64,000 bases of DNA. It comes from Heligmosomoides polygyrus polygyrus. Lineage: Eukaryota > Nematoda > Chromadorea > Rhabditida > Heligmosomidae. Under the pieces are notes generated by a model that was given only the letters and a program-made list of their open reading frames with translations, did no database searches and had not been told where the DNA came from. The stretch's first letter is position 1. Every line of letters begins with the position of its first letter. Below, one piece after another: positions 46,801 to 55,700 of this stretch. The position numbers were made by a program, and so were the translations under genes. The stretch spans positions 98,624,428 to 98,688,427 of the forward strand of contig OX377205.1 of NCBI GenBank assembly GCA_947396885.1, read 5' to 3'.

Positions 46801-49800
46801 GAATTTCCCACTCCACATCGGGTCTGCCGCAGCTGATCGCGCCGCGCCGCGTCCTTCCCTCCAGCGGCGCGATTCGCCGAATACCGTAACCCGAAATTCC
46901 GTCAAATGTGGTGTTTTGAGGCGGCGGAGTATGAATGCGATGCGGCGCCGCCGGGCGGCGCGAAAAATCGATAGCTATGCCAACCATCGCGCCGCGCCGC
47001 GAGGCGGCGAGAGTATAAAAGGCGCTAACGGCCCAACTTCTGTCGTCCCTAACTCTGCGAAGAGTTCAATTGGGGTCGAGATATTTGCCTTTTCTTGTTT
47101 CCCGGAGACAGCCGATTCTGTCCATATACAACACTAGGGCAGTTCCGACCTACCGTTGAGATAGTTCCATGGTAAGGCATATGTTATACTTCGGCGACGC
47201 TGTTGTAGGCGACTTCGGCGGCAGTGTTGCCTACGCAGTGCGTAGCAGCCCGCGCAACACTGTCGCCGACGTCGTCGACAACAGCGTCGCCGAAGTATAA
47301 CATAGGCCTAACCGATGATTGCGTCGCTCAGCGTCGGATCGTGTCGCTTTCAAAATCCACCGCGATGCGATCGATCGCGGTGGGTTGGGGCGCGGTACTG
47401 CTGCTCAGCTGATCCTCGCAAAGTGGACTAGCACTTATCCGTGGTACATAATCGTGCGTTAAGTACGCAATCGCACGTAACCCAGTGACCGTGTCGCCGG
47501 TTGTTCAACGTCTTCATCGTCGTCTGAAACAGAACGACTCGATAGGGCGTATGGCCCGTTTATACTTCGTCACGGCGCGACGCGATGGCCACGCAATGAG
47601 GCCAAATTGATCGATCGTGTCGTACAATCAATATGGCCACTATACACTGCGTCGCGCCGCGATGAAGTGGCCTATGGCCCCGTTTATACTTCGACGCCGA
47701 GCGACGCGACACCACGTATAGTGGCCATATTGATTGAACGACACGATCGATCAATTTGGCCACTTTACATGCCGTCGCGTCGCTCGGCGTCGGAAGTATA
47801 AACGGGGCCTTACGTCTTCATTCCTTGCCGTAGATCCTCAGTTTACATGAGCTGTTAGTAGTGAACTCTTTTTTGTGCCAAACTGTTCCATTGGCCTCTC
47901 CTATTTACTAAATCAACCGAGCAAGTTCTTACTAGATTTTACCGATTTTAAAAGCGCACACCAATCATTAAGTGTATTGAGGAAATAGATCGCGTCATGC
48001 ATTCGACTATATTGCCGCCAGCCGCTAGCATATATTTGGCGTGGTATACGAAGCTTCGTATACCACGCCAAATATATGCTTAGTGCACAGTGACCTCAGA
48101 ATGGCCATATGAGAAAGAATTTTGAGTGATTATCGACGATGAGTACCTTCCAGCAGTTTTACATTTGGACCCGCACATATCGCAAAATAAAGAACGGTTT
48201 AAAGCCGTTTGCATTGCAGGGGATTCAACACCACACTCACCAACAACAACCGTAGGTTGAGCGAACGACTTCGACTCCAGGCTTAAGAGAGGATTCGTCG
48301 CTCCCCATAGGAATCCCACGACAAACATTGAAAATATGCATTGCGCTGATCAGCCAGACGAATCCTTCCTGTTTTGCTCCCTCAATGACTCATGGACTGT
48401 TTCCGGAGCACGGGCCGTAGTGCGCAGAAGCTCGTGGCCGCGCGTCGCTGACGCTCCCCTTTCTAACTGCAATCGCGCAGCGGCGCGTCAAATTCGGGGC
48501 GCGGCGCGACTGGCCGCGCCGCTCCCCAAATTGACGCGCCGCGCCGCGGCGGGAGTATAAAAGGCGCCTTAGGCCCCGTTTATACTTCGACGCCGAGCGA
48601 CGCGACACCACGTATAGTGGCCATATTGATTGAACGACACGATCGATCAATTTGGCCACTTGACATGCCGTCGCGTCGCTCGGCGTCGAAGTATAAACAG
48701 GGCCTATCGCTTCGTTCGAATCGCGTCGTAAGGCGATGGAAGTATAAACGGAGCCCTTGTATACATGGTGTCGCATCGGACGCCGCCGGAGTTTAAACGT
48801 GGCGTAAAACTCAGCACGGTTTCAACATAAATCACGAGCGTTACACCTTAGCGCTCTTATTTGCTTCAGAGCTCGATTTCGAGTCATCAAATGTAATGCT
48901 GTTGATAGGTGTGGTATTTTGCGTCTGATTTCAGGAGGACGACGGCTGGACAATAAGCATGTGATGAAGCGCCATAAGTACGTGGTGGTCATCGGTACCG
49001 TGATCGGCGTCTACTCGGCCTACCTGACCGCTTATGCCACCATACAAGTGCTGCAGCTCGTCAACATCAGCGAGTGAGTTTCAGACTTCGCGCAGTACAC
49101 CTCCTTGGTGGAACGGCTCGCTTAGAATTCGAATAGTGGTGTTTTAGCCATGTTCTAGTCCTTAGGGAACAAGAAAATCATTGATTCTATTGCTATAGGG
49201 GTGGAGATTAGCAACCTAAACCGTTGATAGGAGGAAAGTCTTTGTAGGTAGAGGAAGTCTCGAAAAGGTGAAAGCACTTTGAAATGGCCTCCAGGACACT
49301 CCTAGAACTATAATGCGCTGGGCATGCCGAACGGGGTTGATTAACATCGTCATTTTTCCTACACTATTGTCTTCTCACGGGCTCGACAAACATCGCACCT
49401 TTTCGGCTGATTTTCCGTCAGTCGCCCTTTTCATGTTAACCGCACAGTCTTCTTTCTATCGCCCTTTTGTTTCGATTGCACCTAGTTTTCACCGTCCGCG
49501 CACTCTTCTTTTTTCAATCCGTGCAGATGAATCTCCACTTCCATATCCCCCCCCCCCCCCACCTTACAGGTATAATTTTCAACTCAAATTGGATATTTCT
49601 CAGAGCAATCTGGTAGCTTCTTGAACTAAACTGGACATCTTCCGACTTAAAACGAGCGTTTTCCGGACTAAAAAGAGAATCTATAGGAAAGTCAAGACAA
49701 ATTTTTTGATCTTGGGAAATTTACTACAACTTTCTTGAAAATTCATAATCTATAGTGTCTAAAAGTTTGTAAGATTGTTTTTTGTTTAGAAAAAATAATG

Positions 49801-52735
49801 AATCAACGCTTATCTTTTTTAAGTGCAAAAAAAGCTGCAACCATTACTACATAATAACGCGCTAAACGCTGAGTCATACTATCGATCGGCGCCACCGCAG
49901 AAATTAGTCATAAAATAGGGGGAAATCGGGGGAAAATTATGGCACGAAAATAGCGAAAAATACCCATACGTCTTCTCCCTGCCTGAGAACTTCAGCCATG
50001 GGGCAATCGAGGTCGCTGGACACGAACCTGAAGTTCGTGTTTGCAGTATCAACCACCTTCAATCGATATTGACAAAATTATCGATTTTTTGTGGATGTCG
50101 TCCAGGCCGTCCGAAACTTTAGCCTTGGGGTAGCCGTGGTCGGTCAACACGAATCTGAATTTTGTTTCTGAAGTATCGATCATCCAGGCGGCTTCATAAT
50201 AACGCGCTAAGCGCTAAGTTATACTATTGATCGGCGCCACCGCAGAAATTAGTCATAAAATAGGGGGAAAGTCGGGGGAAATATTCGGGGACAAATTGCG
50301 GCACGAAAATAGGGAAAAAATACCCAGACGTCTTCTTCCTGCCTGGTAACTTTAGCCATGAGGCAATCGAGGTCGCCGAACACGAATCTGAAATTTGTTT
50401 TTGCAGTATCGATCACCGTCAATCAATTCTGACTAAATTACGGGGCGCAAAAATAGCGGAAAATACCCAGAAATCTTCTACATGCCAGGAGTTTCAGAAG
50501 ACGTGCGGAGTACGTCGCATGACGCCATCAATCGATATTGACAAAATTATCGATTTTTTGTGGATGTCGCCCAGGCGGTCCGAAACTTTAGCCCTGGGGT
50601 TAGTTGAGGTCGCTTAACACGAATCTGAATTTTGTTTCTGAAGTATCGATCATCCAGGCGGCTTCATAATAACGCGCTAAGCGCTAAGTTATACTATTGA
50701 TCGGCGCCACCGCAGAAATTAGTCATAAAATAGGGGGAAAGTCGGGGGGAATATTCGGGGACAAATTACGGCACGAAAATAGGGAAAAAATACCCAGACG
50801 TCTTCTTCCTGCCTGGTAACTTTAGCCATGAGGCAATCGAGGTCGCCGAACACGAATCTGAAATTTGTTTTTGCAGTATCGATCACCGTCAATCAATTCT
50901 GACTAAATTACGGGGCGCAAAAATAGCGGAAAATACCCAGAAATCTTCTACATGCCAGGAGTTTCAGAAGACGTGCGGAGTACGTCGCATGACGCCATCA
51001 ATCGATATTGACAAAATTATCGATTTTTTGTGGATGTCGCCCAGGCGGTCCGAAACTTTAGCCCTGGGGTTAGTTGAGGTCGCTTAACACGAATCTGAAT
51101 TTTGTTTCTGAAGTATCGATCATCCAGGCGGCTTCATAATAACGCGCTAAGCGCTGAGTTATACTATTGATCGGCGCCACCGCGGAAATTAGTCATAAAA
51201 TAGGAGGAAAATCGGGGGGAATATTCGGGGATAAATGACGGCACGAAAATAGCGAAAAATACTCAGACGTCTTCTCCCGGCCTGGTAACTTTAGCCATGG
51301 GGCAATCGATGTCGCCGAACACGAATCTGAAAGTCGTTTTTGTAGTATCGATCACCTTCAATCAATACTGATTAAATTACGGGGCGCAAAAATAGCGGAA
51401 AACACCCAGAAATCTTCTACGTGCCAGGAGTTTCAGAAGACGTGCGGAGTACGTTGCATTACGTGCCTGGGACTCAGAAGACGTTTCAAAGGCGTCTCTC
51501 AAGGTGTTTGGGGATTCAGGTAGACGTATCTAAGACGTCGTCCAATGTGCAACATCGCGCGAAGCGCGCAAGTGCGAGACACGCCGATAGGCGTGAGGCC
51601 CCGTTTATACTTCGTCGCGGCGCGACGCGAAGCCACGTATAGTGGCCATATTGATTGTGCGACGCGATCGATCGCATAATCAATATGGCCTCATTGCGTG
51701 GCCATCGCGTCGCGCCACGACGAAGTATAAACGGGGCTTGACGGAGCACTTGTTTTAAATATATTAAAAGACGAGGTTGTGCTCCAGAAGCTTCCACCTT
51801 TCTTTAAAAAGTGCCCAATTTGCCTCGTAAAGGTGTCCAATTTGACTTGAAAATTGAAAAGTAATGTAGCTACTGCAGTAAGCAGCTCACACTGGCAATC
51901 AAATGAGTTGAATGAGTTTGCTTTGGACGTAAACGCGTCTGCGTCTTTTTATAACAGAAGCGGTGCTTAGCTTAGAGCGCGGCAAGTTTTGTCTTTCCTG
52001 CATGGTCCATGTCGCGAAAGTGGGCAGCATTGTAAGGTAGAAACGCGTCAGCCAATAATAACCAAACACAGCAGCGCACATACGCACGCAGCCAATCAGG
52101 GGCCAGATTTCTTAACCGCTTACTGGTCGGCAGTGGTGAAAAGTACCGCCAAACCTGACGCTGATAAATCTGATACCGGGAGGGTTGGAGGTACTTTTCA
52201 AGGTTACCGGCCGTTAAGTGGTTCATGAATCCGCCCCTATTATACTCTCCTAATAGCACGCCCACACGATGCAGCCTGATTGGCTGGAGCGTCCTCTCGT
52301 CCCAATGCTGCCCACATTCGCGACATGAACCGTTCTTTGCTAACTCTGAGGCTGCTGTTTCAGAAATTTGAGCGGTCTTCGTCGCCGGGATATCGTCTAC
52401 ATGAAGTATGTCTGCTATTTGTGTATTTCACTTCACTCGTTGCTGCAACCACTGTGCTACCTTCGGATGAAGGAGTTTAGGATGTTGATAAGAAGGTATG
52501 CGTGACGTTTATTCACTTATTATTCTTATTATATTCCTTTCATGAAACGCTCGGACACATAGAAATTGCACATGAACAACATCTGGTACGAAATGCCTAG
52601 AATTTGCATGACACATCAGACGACACGGTTTGCAGGACTCTGTGCGGTCGAACGACGCACGAGCAGTCGACGACCGATCATCAGTACTACACGACGAACA
52701 CGACGAAGGAGGCCGTCGGGAAGCAGTTCGTCTGA
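40874..52735 (+). CDS. Seven-transmembrane G-protein-coupled receptor-like protein, ten exons, 387 aa
   Basis: Exons: 40874-40952, 41016-41192, 41668-41773, 41833-41931, 43257-43378, 43972-44104, 44177-44253, 48935-49073, 52364-52495, 52636-52735; all GT/AG with mostly TTTCAG acceptors and matching phases, total 1,164 nt. The protein starts MDASNFTAEDFARW (an N-glycosylation site, no signal peptide). TM1 contains IALNSVFLYSLL (the conserved Asn), TM2 FYIMILDFTIID (conserved Asp), TM3-ICL2 LNEYVFICYPLRY, TM4 VIACIWIISS (conserved Trp), TM5 AITAYSYSILL, TM6 VVVIGTVIGVYSAYLTAY and TM7 HSLLQPLCYLRMKEF. A Ser/Thr-rich tail ends in KQFV. It is a rhodopsin-like plan, but DRY is NEY, the CWxP of TM6 is absent and NPxxY is QPLCY. 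Such changes occur in divergent nematode receptors; ligand and coupling are unknown. Introns 4, 7 and 8 are large and filled with repeats. I do not recognise the subfamily. Confidence 0.88.
41536..41615 (-). repeat. tRNA-derived SINE family 2, 3' fragment in receptor intron 2
   Basis: AAAGGATAAGGGCCGGCGTT and GCGGAATGCGCCACGCATCC, CTACTTCTACGGAATATCGT match the reverse complement of the SINE 3' body at 22.2 kb. Only the last ~80 bp are present. Confidence 0.8.
42150..42275. mobile_element. Diverged hairpin MITE (family A-like) in receptor intron 4
   Basis: A TAGCGGCGCGGTATAAAAGC / GATCGCCTGCGCCGCGCAAT / GACGCCGCGCTGTCCGGCGT pattern ends GAAGTATAAATCCCGCCTTA. The TATAC/GTATA ends and central ATCGAT are shared with family A, but the interior is different and the arms pair imperfectly. 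Confidence 0.6.
43515..43650. mobile_element. Hairpin MITE family A in receptor intron 5
   Basis: GACCGCGTTTATACTTATAT ... CGTCGATGTATAAACGGGCC; the centre GATCGATCGCGTCGCTCGAT matches the other copies. The left TIR has an extra base relative to GGCCCCG. Confidence 0.8.
44276..44409. mobile_element. Hairpin MITE family A in receptor intron 7
   Basis: GACCCCGTTTATACTTCCGA ... TTGAAGTATAAACGGAGCC with TTA on both sides (44273-44275, 44410-44412). The arms GCCGAGCGACGCGACGGCA / TGGCGTCGCGTCGCTTGGCG pair. Confidence 0.85.
45044..45235. mobile_element. Long hairpin element with (GAGCGACAA)n arms
   Basis: It starts GGGCCTATTCATACTTGTTC and ends CGCGAAATATGAAAAGGCCC, flanked by TGA on both sides. 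One arm carries GCGACAAGAGCGACAAAAGC-type 9-bp repeats and the other their complements. The centre GTGGTGTACGTGAATATTTACGTACACCAC is a near-perfect palindrome. It is related to family A through GGGCC ends and the T-x-A duplication, but is otherwise distinct. Confidence 0.75.
45393..45450. mobile_element. Truncated hairpin MITE family A
   Basis: ATAGGTCCCGTTTATACTTC and CGCCACGCGACGCAACTGCC match a single left arm; the right arm is missing and GGGGCCTAAAGG follows. Confidence 0.65.
45549..45671. mobile_element. Hairpin MITE family A in receptor intron 7
   Basis: GGCCCGTTTATACCTCATAC ... GTCGAAGTATAAACAGGGCC with TAA on both sides. The right arm is about 10 bp shorter than the left. Confidence 0.8.
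45690..45835. repeat. Inverted repeat arm, partner at 47035-47172
   Basis: CTATCTCAACGGTAGGTCGG, GTTGTATATGGGCAGAATCG and CTCTTCGCAGAGTTAGGGAC match the complement of 47035-47172 with modest divergence. The two arms bracket 1.2 kb that includes the TMEM234-like fragment, so the whole may be one foldback element. Confidence 0.75.
46010..46500 (+). pseudogene. TMEM234-like N-terminal fragment inside an inverted duplication, copy 1
   Basis: A GC-rich hairpin (CGCCGCGCAGCGGCGCGTCA, 46010-46080) is followed by an open stretch that reads LAECIWLVLVVGCLWGATNP and LLKLGSKSSAQ on the + strand (about 46215-46315), then stops. The LWGxTxPLLK motif preceded by a hydrophobic helix is the conserved N-terminus of TMEM234, a small multi-membrane protein related to drug/metabolite transporters. 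There is no in-frame ATG and no following exon. The same segment recurs inverted and more diverged at 48100-48570. I read it as a captured gene fragment and not a functional gene. Confidence 0.45.
46840..47030. mobile_element. GC-rich hairpin element (GCCGCGCCGC arms)
   Basis: GATCGCGCCGCGCCGCGTCC and CAACCATCGCGCCGCGCCGC, with AGTATAAAAGGCGC at the right edge, match the hairpin next to the TMEM234-like copies (46000-46080, 48455-48567). A small non-coding foldback family marked by TATAAAAGGCGC edges is likely. Confidence 0.6.
47035..47172. repeat. Inverted repeat arm, partner at 45690-45835
   Basis: CTTCTGTCGTCCCTAACTCT, TTGGGGTCGAGATATTTGCC and TCCGACCTACCGTTGAGATA are the complement of the 45.7-kb arm. 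Confidence 0.75.
47174..47308. mobile_element. Hairpin element (TATGTTATACTTCGGCGACG)
   Basis: The left arm ATGTTATACTTCGGCGACGC and right arm GCGTCGCCGAAGTATAACAT are perfect inverted copies, with a second inner pairing (CAGTGTTGCCTACGC / GCGTAGC...CAACACTG). Family A-like TATACTTC ends with an unrelated interior. Confidence 0.8.
47553..47672. mobile_element. Hairpin MITE family A in receptor intron 7
   Basis: GGCCCGTTTATACTTCGTCA ... GCGCCGCGATGAAGTGGCC, flanked by TAT on both sides. It directly abuts the next copy at 47676, sharing the TAT. Confidence 0.75.
47676..47809. mobile_element. Hairpin MITE family A in receptor intron 7
   Basis: GGCCCCGTTTATACTTCGAC ... TCGGAAGTATAAACGGGGCC, almost perfect arms. 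It is part of the longer inverted duplication with 54.3-54.7 kb. Confidence 0.85.
47676..48018. repeat. Inverted segmental duplication, partner at 54312-54664
   Basis: From the MITE through TTACGTCTTCATTCCTTGCC, AACTCTTTTTTGTGCCAAAC to ATTCGACTATATTGCCGCCA, this ~340-bp segment is repeated inverted 6.3 kb away with almost no differences visible. The match includes unique flanking sequence and so goes beyond the MITE. Confidence 0.9.
48027..48080. repeat. Perfect 54-bp palindrome
   Basis: AGCATATATTTGGCGTGGTA TACGAAG is followed immediately by its exact reverse complement, centred on AAGCTT at 48053/48054 with no spacer. It starts 9 bp beyond the end of the inverted segmental duplication and is absent from the 54.3-kb partner. 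Confidence 0.95.
48100..48570 (-). pseudogene. TMEM234-like fragment, inverted copy 2, plus GC-rich hairpin
   Basis: On the minus strand, FVVGFLWGATNPLLSLESKS (48325-48260) corresponds to VVGCLWGATNPLLKLGSKS of copy 1. The open frame then continues about 50 codons to 48080. The upstream part (48567-48455) is the same CGGCGCGTCAAATTCGGGGC hairpin as at 46.0 kb, with TATAAAAGGCGCC at its edge. Nucleotide similarity to copy 1 covers both hairpin and coding-like part, so they moved or duplicated together. Confidence 0.45.
48572..48704. mobile_element. Hairpin MITE family A in receptor intron 7
   Basis: GGCCCCGTTTATACTTCGAC ... GTCGAAGTATAAACAGGGCC. The left flank is TTA (48569-48571), the right TAT. 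A partial extra right arm (GGAAGTATAAACGGAGCCC) follows at 48737-48755. Confidence 0.8.
49852..51475. repeat. 470-bp higher-order tandem array in receptor intron 8
   Basis: AACGCGCTAAGCGCT starts at 50201, 50671 and 51141 (period exactly 470 bp), with a shorter first copy at 49856 lacking about 125 bp. Units 2 and 3 look almost identical. Each unit carries three internal blocks with ATCGAT, GAGGTCGC..AACACGAATCTGA and TTTAGCC, so it is a multimer of a ~128-bp subunit (see 23.2 kb). GAAGACGTGCGGAGTACGTC recurs once per unit. Confidence 0.93.
51597..51738. mobile_element. Hairpin MITE family A in receptor intron 8
   Basis: GGCCCCGTTTATACTTCGTC ... GACGAAGTATAAACGGGGCT with TGA at both flanks. 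The arms pair nearly perfectly around GATCGATCGCATAATCAATA. Confidence 0.85.
52007..52329. mobile_element. Hairpin MITE family B with extra inner insert, receptor intron 8
   Basis: The ends are CATGTCGCGAAAGTGGGCAG and TGCTGCCCACATTCGCGACA; inner GTCAGCCAATAATAACC pairs with GATTGGCTGGAGC. At 52140-52250 the middle contains AAAAGTACCGCCAAACCTGA ... GGAGGTACTTTTCAAGGTTA, possibly a second small foldback. Its right end is 35 bp from receptor exon 9. Confidence 0.8.
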
Positions 52736-52762
52736 TCTCGCACCAACAAGCTTCAAACTGTC

Positions 52763-52768
52763 AATAAA
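52763..52768 (+). terminator. AATAAA polyadenylation signal of the receptor gene
   Basis: AATAAA begins 28 bp after the receptor stop codon (TGA, 52733-52735). A short 3' UTR would run into the 3' end of the convergent minus-strand gene. Confidence 0.6.
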
Positions 52769-52789
52769 CTCTGATTCAACGGCCTTCCT

Positions 52790-55700
52790 CTACATCTGCC
52801 CCATGCGCTCCCAGGGATCGAACTCGGCGCCGCGTCTCGGGCCGGCGGAGTTGGCGAGACCGAACGCCTTCTTCTTCGTCCGCAGCTGCACCAGCTTCCC
52901 CTTGCTTGGCTTGCGTAGTAGTTCGCCTGTAGGAATGAGTCAACAGAGCGATCAGATACGCTATGGGGGGAGCATGAGGCATCGGTTCGGTGTCAAACAG
53001 GCGGCGGACAAGTAGACGGGGTACATGTCGCGAACGTGGGCAGCATGAGAAGATGGAAGCGTCCTAGCGAATCAGATCGCATCAAACTGACGTGCCATTT
53101 ATGAAGGCTTCTACAACTAGTATAATGATTGGCGGACATCTGTTCGGCTGGTGCTCTGCTTGATTGTGATTGGCTGGCGCGCCACCTTCTCCTAATGCTG
53201 CCCATTTTCGCGACATTAACCGAAGACGGACCTGTATGGACGCTGGCCGAGCGAGTCAGGGTGACCAGTTTCGCTTTGGGTTTCAGCTGAACTTGAACGC
53301 GACGGCCAGTTTTCCAGTCGTCCTGGAAAATCACAGACATCGGGTCTCAGCAGTGTTTCAAACAAACGACTGAGAGCATTGTCACCTTAGGCACGTCTAT
53401 CGTGGACACAGCCGGGTTCTTCGCTATCAGCTCCACCTGAAAATCACCCTATCGCTAGAATGTCTAAGCTCTGCCTACTTGAAGATCTCGAATACGACAT
53501 TTATCTACTTTGATCGCCCGACTTATATAATAGCAATTATAATTAATCACCTACTGGCGTTTGAATTTTCCCGCGAGCCTGCTACAGTATCCCCAAACCT
53601 GCGCATCACCCAAACCGCTCTCATCGGAGCTCGTTCGTGTCATTGAGCGCTTAAACTTACAGACACCTCTAGGAGGAATTACGCATCGATTGAATGTCCA
53701 CGTGGACGCCGACGACGCGATCCACAACGCAACAGCGGCAACCCCACGCTACAGTATCCCGCAAACCTGCACATCAACCCCTAATTCGAACGGCAGTAGG
53801 GGACTAGCAGTAAGTAGGACCGACTTATATCAATTTTGCGTCAACTGTGACACTTTTCAAATCAAATTGGGCACTTTTCAAATTAAATTAACCGAGCTTG
53901 ACGATTTTGAAATCATATTGAACATTTTCCATATCAAAATAAGCGTTTTCCTAATTAAAATGGACTCTCCAACGCAGTCCAACTAAGTTTCAGCACGGAT
54001 TTGTTTGAAATTTTTTAAATTTCAAAGTCCAATAGGTGTTTGAAACTTTATAAAAGTTTAGTTTTCTAGCGAAAAACAACGACTTTGATTTAGTTTGAAA
54101 GCACTGTAAAGCAGCAATCATTTAATAAAGATAAGAGAGATTGCGCTATGCACTCGACTGGATTGTTGGGATTTTTATTTGATTGATAGCAGAAATTCTG
54201 TTTACGTGGGGAGCACAGATGTAAGTGGTACAAGAAGAACAGTGGGATAAAAAAGCGCACATCCTTACATCGCTGTTTCAACTAAACAGCTTTGGTGGAC
54301 ATGATCAATAAAGTAAAGCTGGCGGCAATATAGTCGAATGCATGGCGCGATCTATTTCCTCAATACACTTAATGATTGGTGTGCGCTTTTAAAATCGGTA
54401 AAATCTAGTAAGAACTTGCTCGGTTGATTTAGTAAATAGGAGAGGCCAATGGAACAGTTTGGCACAAAAAAGAGTTCACTACTAACAGCTCATGTAAACT
54501 GAGGATCTACGGCAAGGAATGAAGACGTAAGGCCCCGTTTATACTTCCGACGCCGAGCGACGCGACGGCATGTAAAGTGGCCAAATTGATCGATCGTGTC
54601 GTTCAATCAATATGGCCACTGTACGTGGCGTCGCGTCGCTCGGCGTCGAAGTATAAACGGGGCCTAAGGCGTAGTTTATGCCATTTTCAAAAAAAATCGT
54701 CAAAATGAGCACTTTGCTGATCAAGCTGGACACTTCTCCAGACAAATTTGACGATTCTGAAATCGGACTGCAGAACATCTCCCAAGTGAAATCTAGCCAT
54801 TTTCATATAGGTTCTCCGATAACGTTAGAATACTTTCTTCTCCAAGAAGGTTTATTATAACATTCTTTGGAATTCTTTAGTCCCAAAAAGTAGACAGATT
54901 GCTTGAAATTTTATAAAATTTTTATTTTTCAAGGAAAATTAGAATGACGTTTGCCATGCCCGCCACCTACATTCGAAGGAAACGGCTGTACAGCGTCTGC
55001 TTCACTAGGAATGAGGCAGTGACCGCAGGACATGCGGCTTCTGCGATTGGGAAGACATTCCGAAGCTGCGAACCCGTCTATCCGTCGACCGTCGACGTTG
55101 ATCTCGCCCCGTAGATCACGGGCAGGTCATCGATGCCGGTCGATCGAGGCCCTGAGGAAAAGGACGCCGAGCTTGGCGATCAATGGTTGACAGTTGATGC
55201 GTCGTCGTCCGATCGCTCTTCCGTGTTGGTTCTGCTTCTTCCCGAAGCTTCTCGACCAGGACCGTCAACTGAAGTCCCAGCTGTGACCGTCAAAAGTGTT
55301 CGCGAAGCAGTGGCTTCGTCCCTGCTGAGGTACGCTTCCCGTTGACCTAGTCGCGTAGGTAGTCCAGATGAGAAACAACGGCTTCTTCTTGTCCTCGCAC
55401 ACCTCCTTCTGAATGCTCCTCAGCTCGTCGCCGAATTCACCATCCAACAGCAGAGCTCTCTTTCTTTCTCGAATTCCCAGAAGCGCATGCATCTGAACGT
55501 CGTCTCTCTTGCGTCATCCATGCAGTAAGTAGCCCATCGTGCGCTTGTCCTTGGCGACTTCCATTCATCCACTCCCCGTCTACTTTTGTCTTGAAGCCGT
55601 TGTTTTTAAACGTAAAGTGCTTTAAAACATTTATTTTGTAAGCTGTCGTTTATTTTGTGTTTTATATTTATTTTATATTTTACATTTTACAATTTAATGT

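Noticed and set aside
47560..48776. Frames such as SIWPLYVVSRRSASKYKRG repeated on both strands
   Set aside because: Translations of the family A hairpin MITE; the same peptide appears wherever the MITE lies.
52776..52982. Minus-strand frame read as TTTQAKQGEAGAAADEEEG
   Set aside because: It overlaps the terminal exon in another frame; the frame ending DPWERMGQM has the more coding-like third positions.
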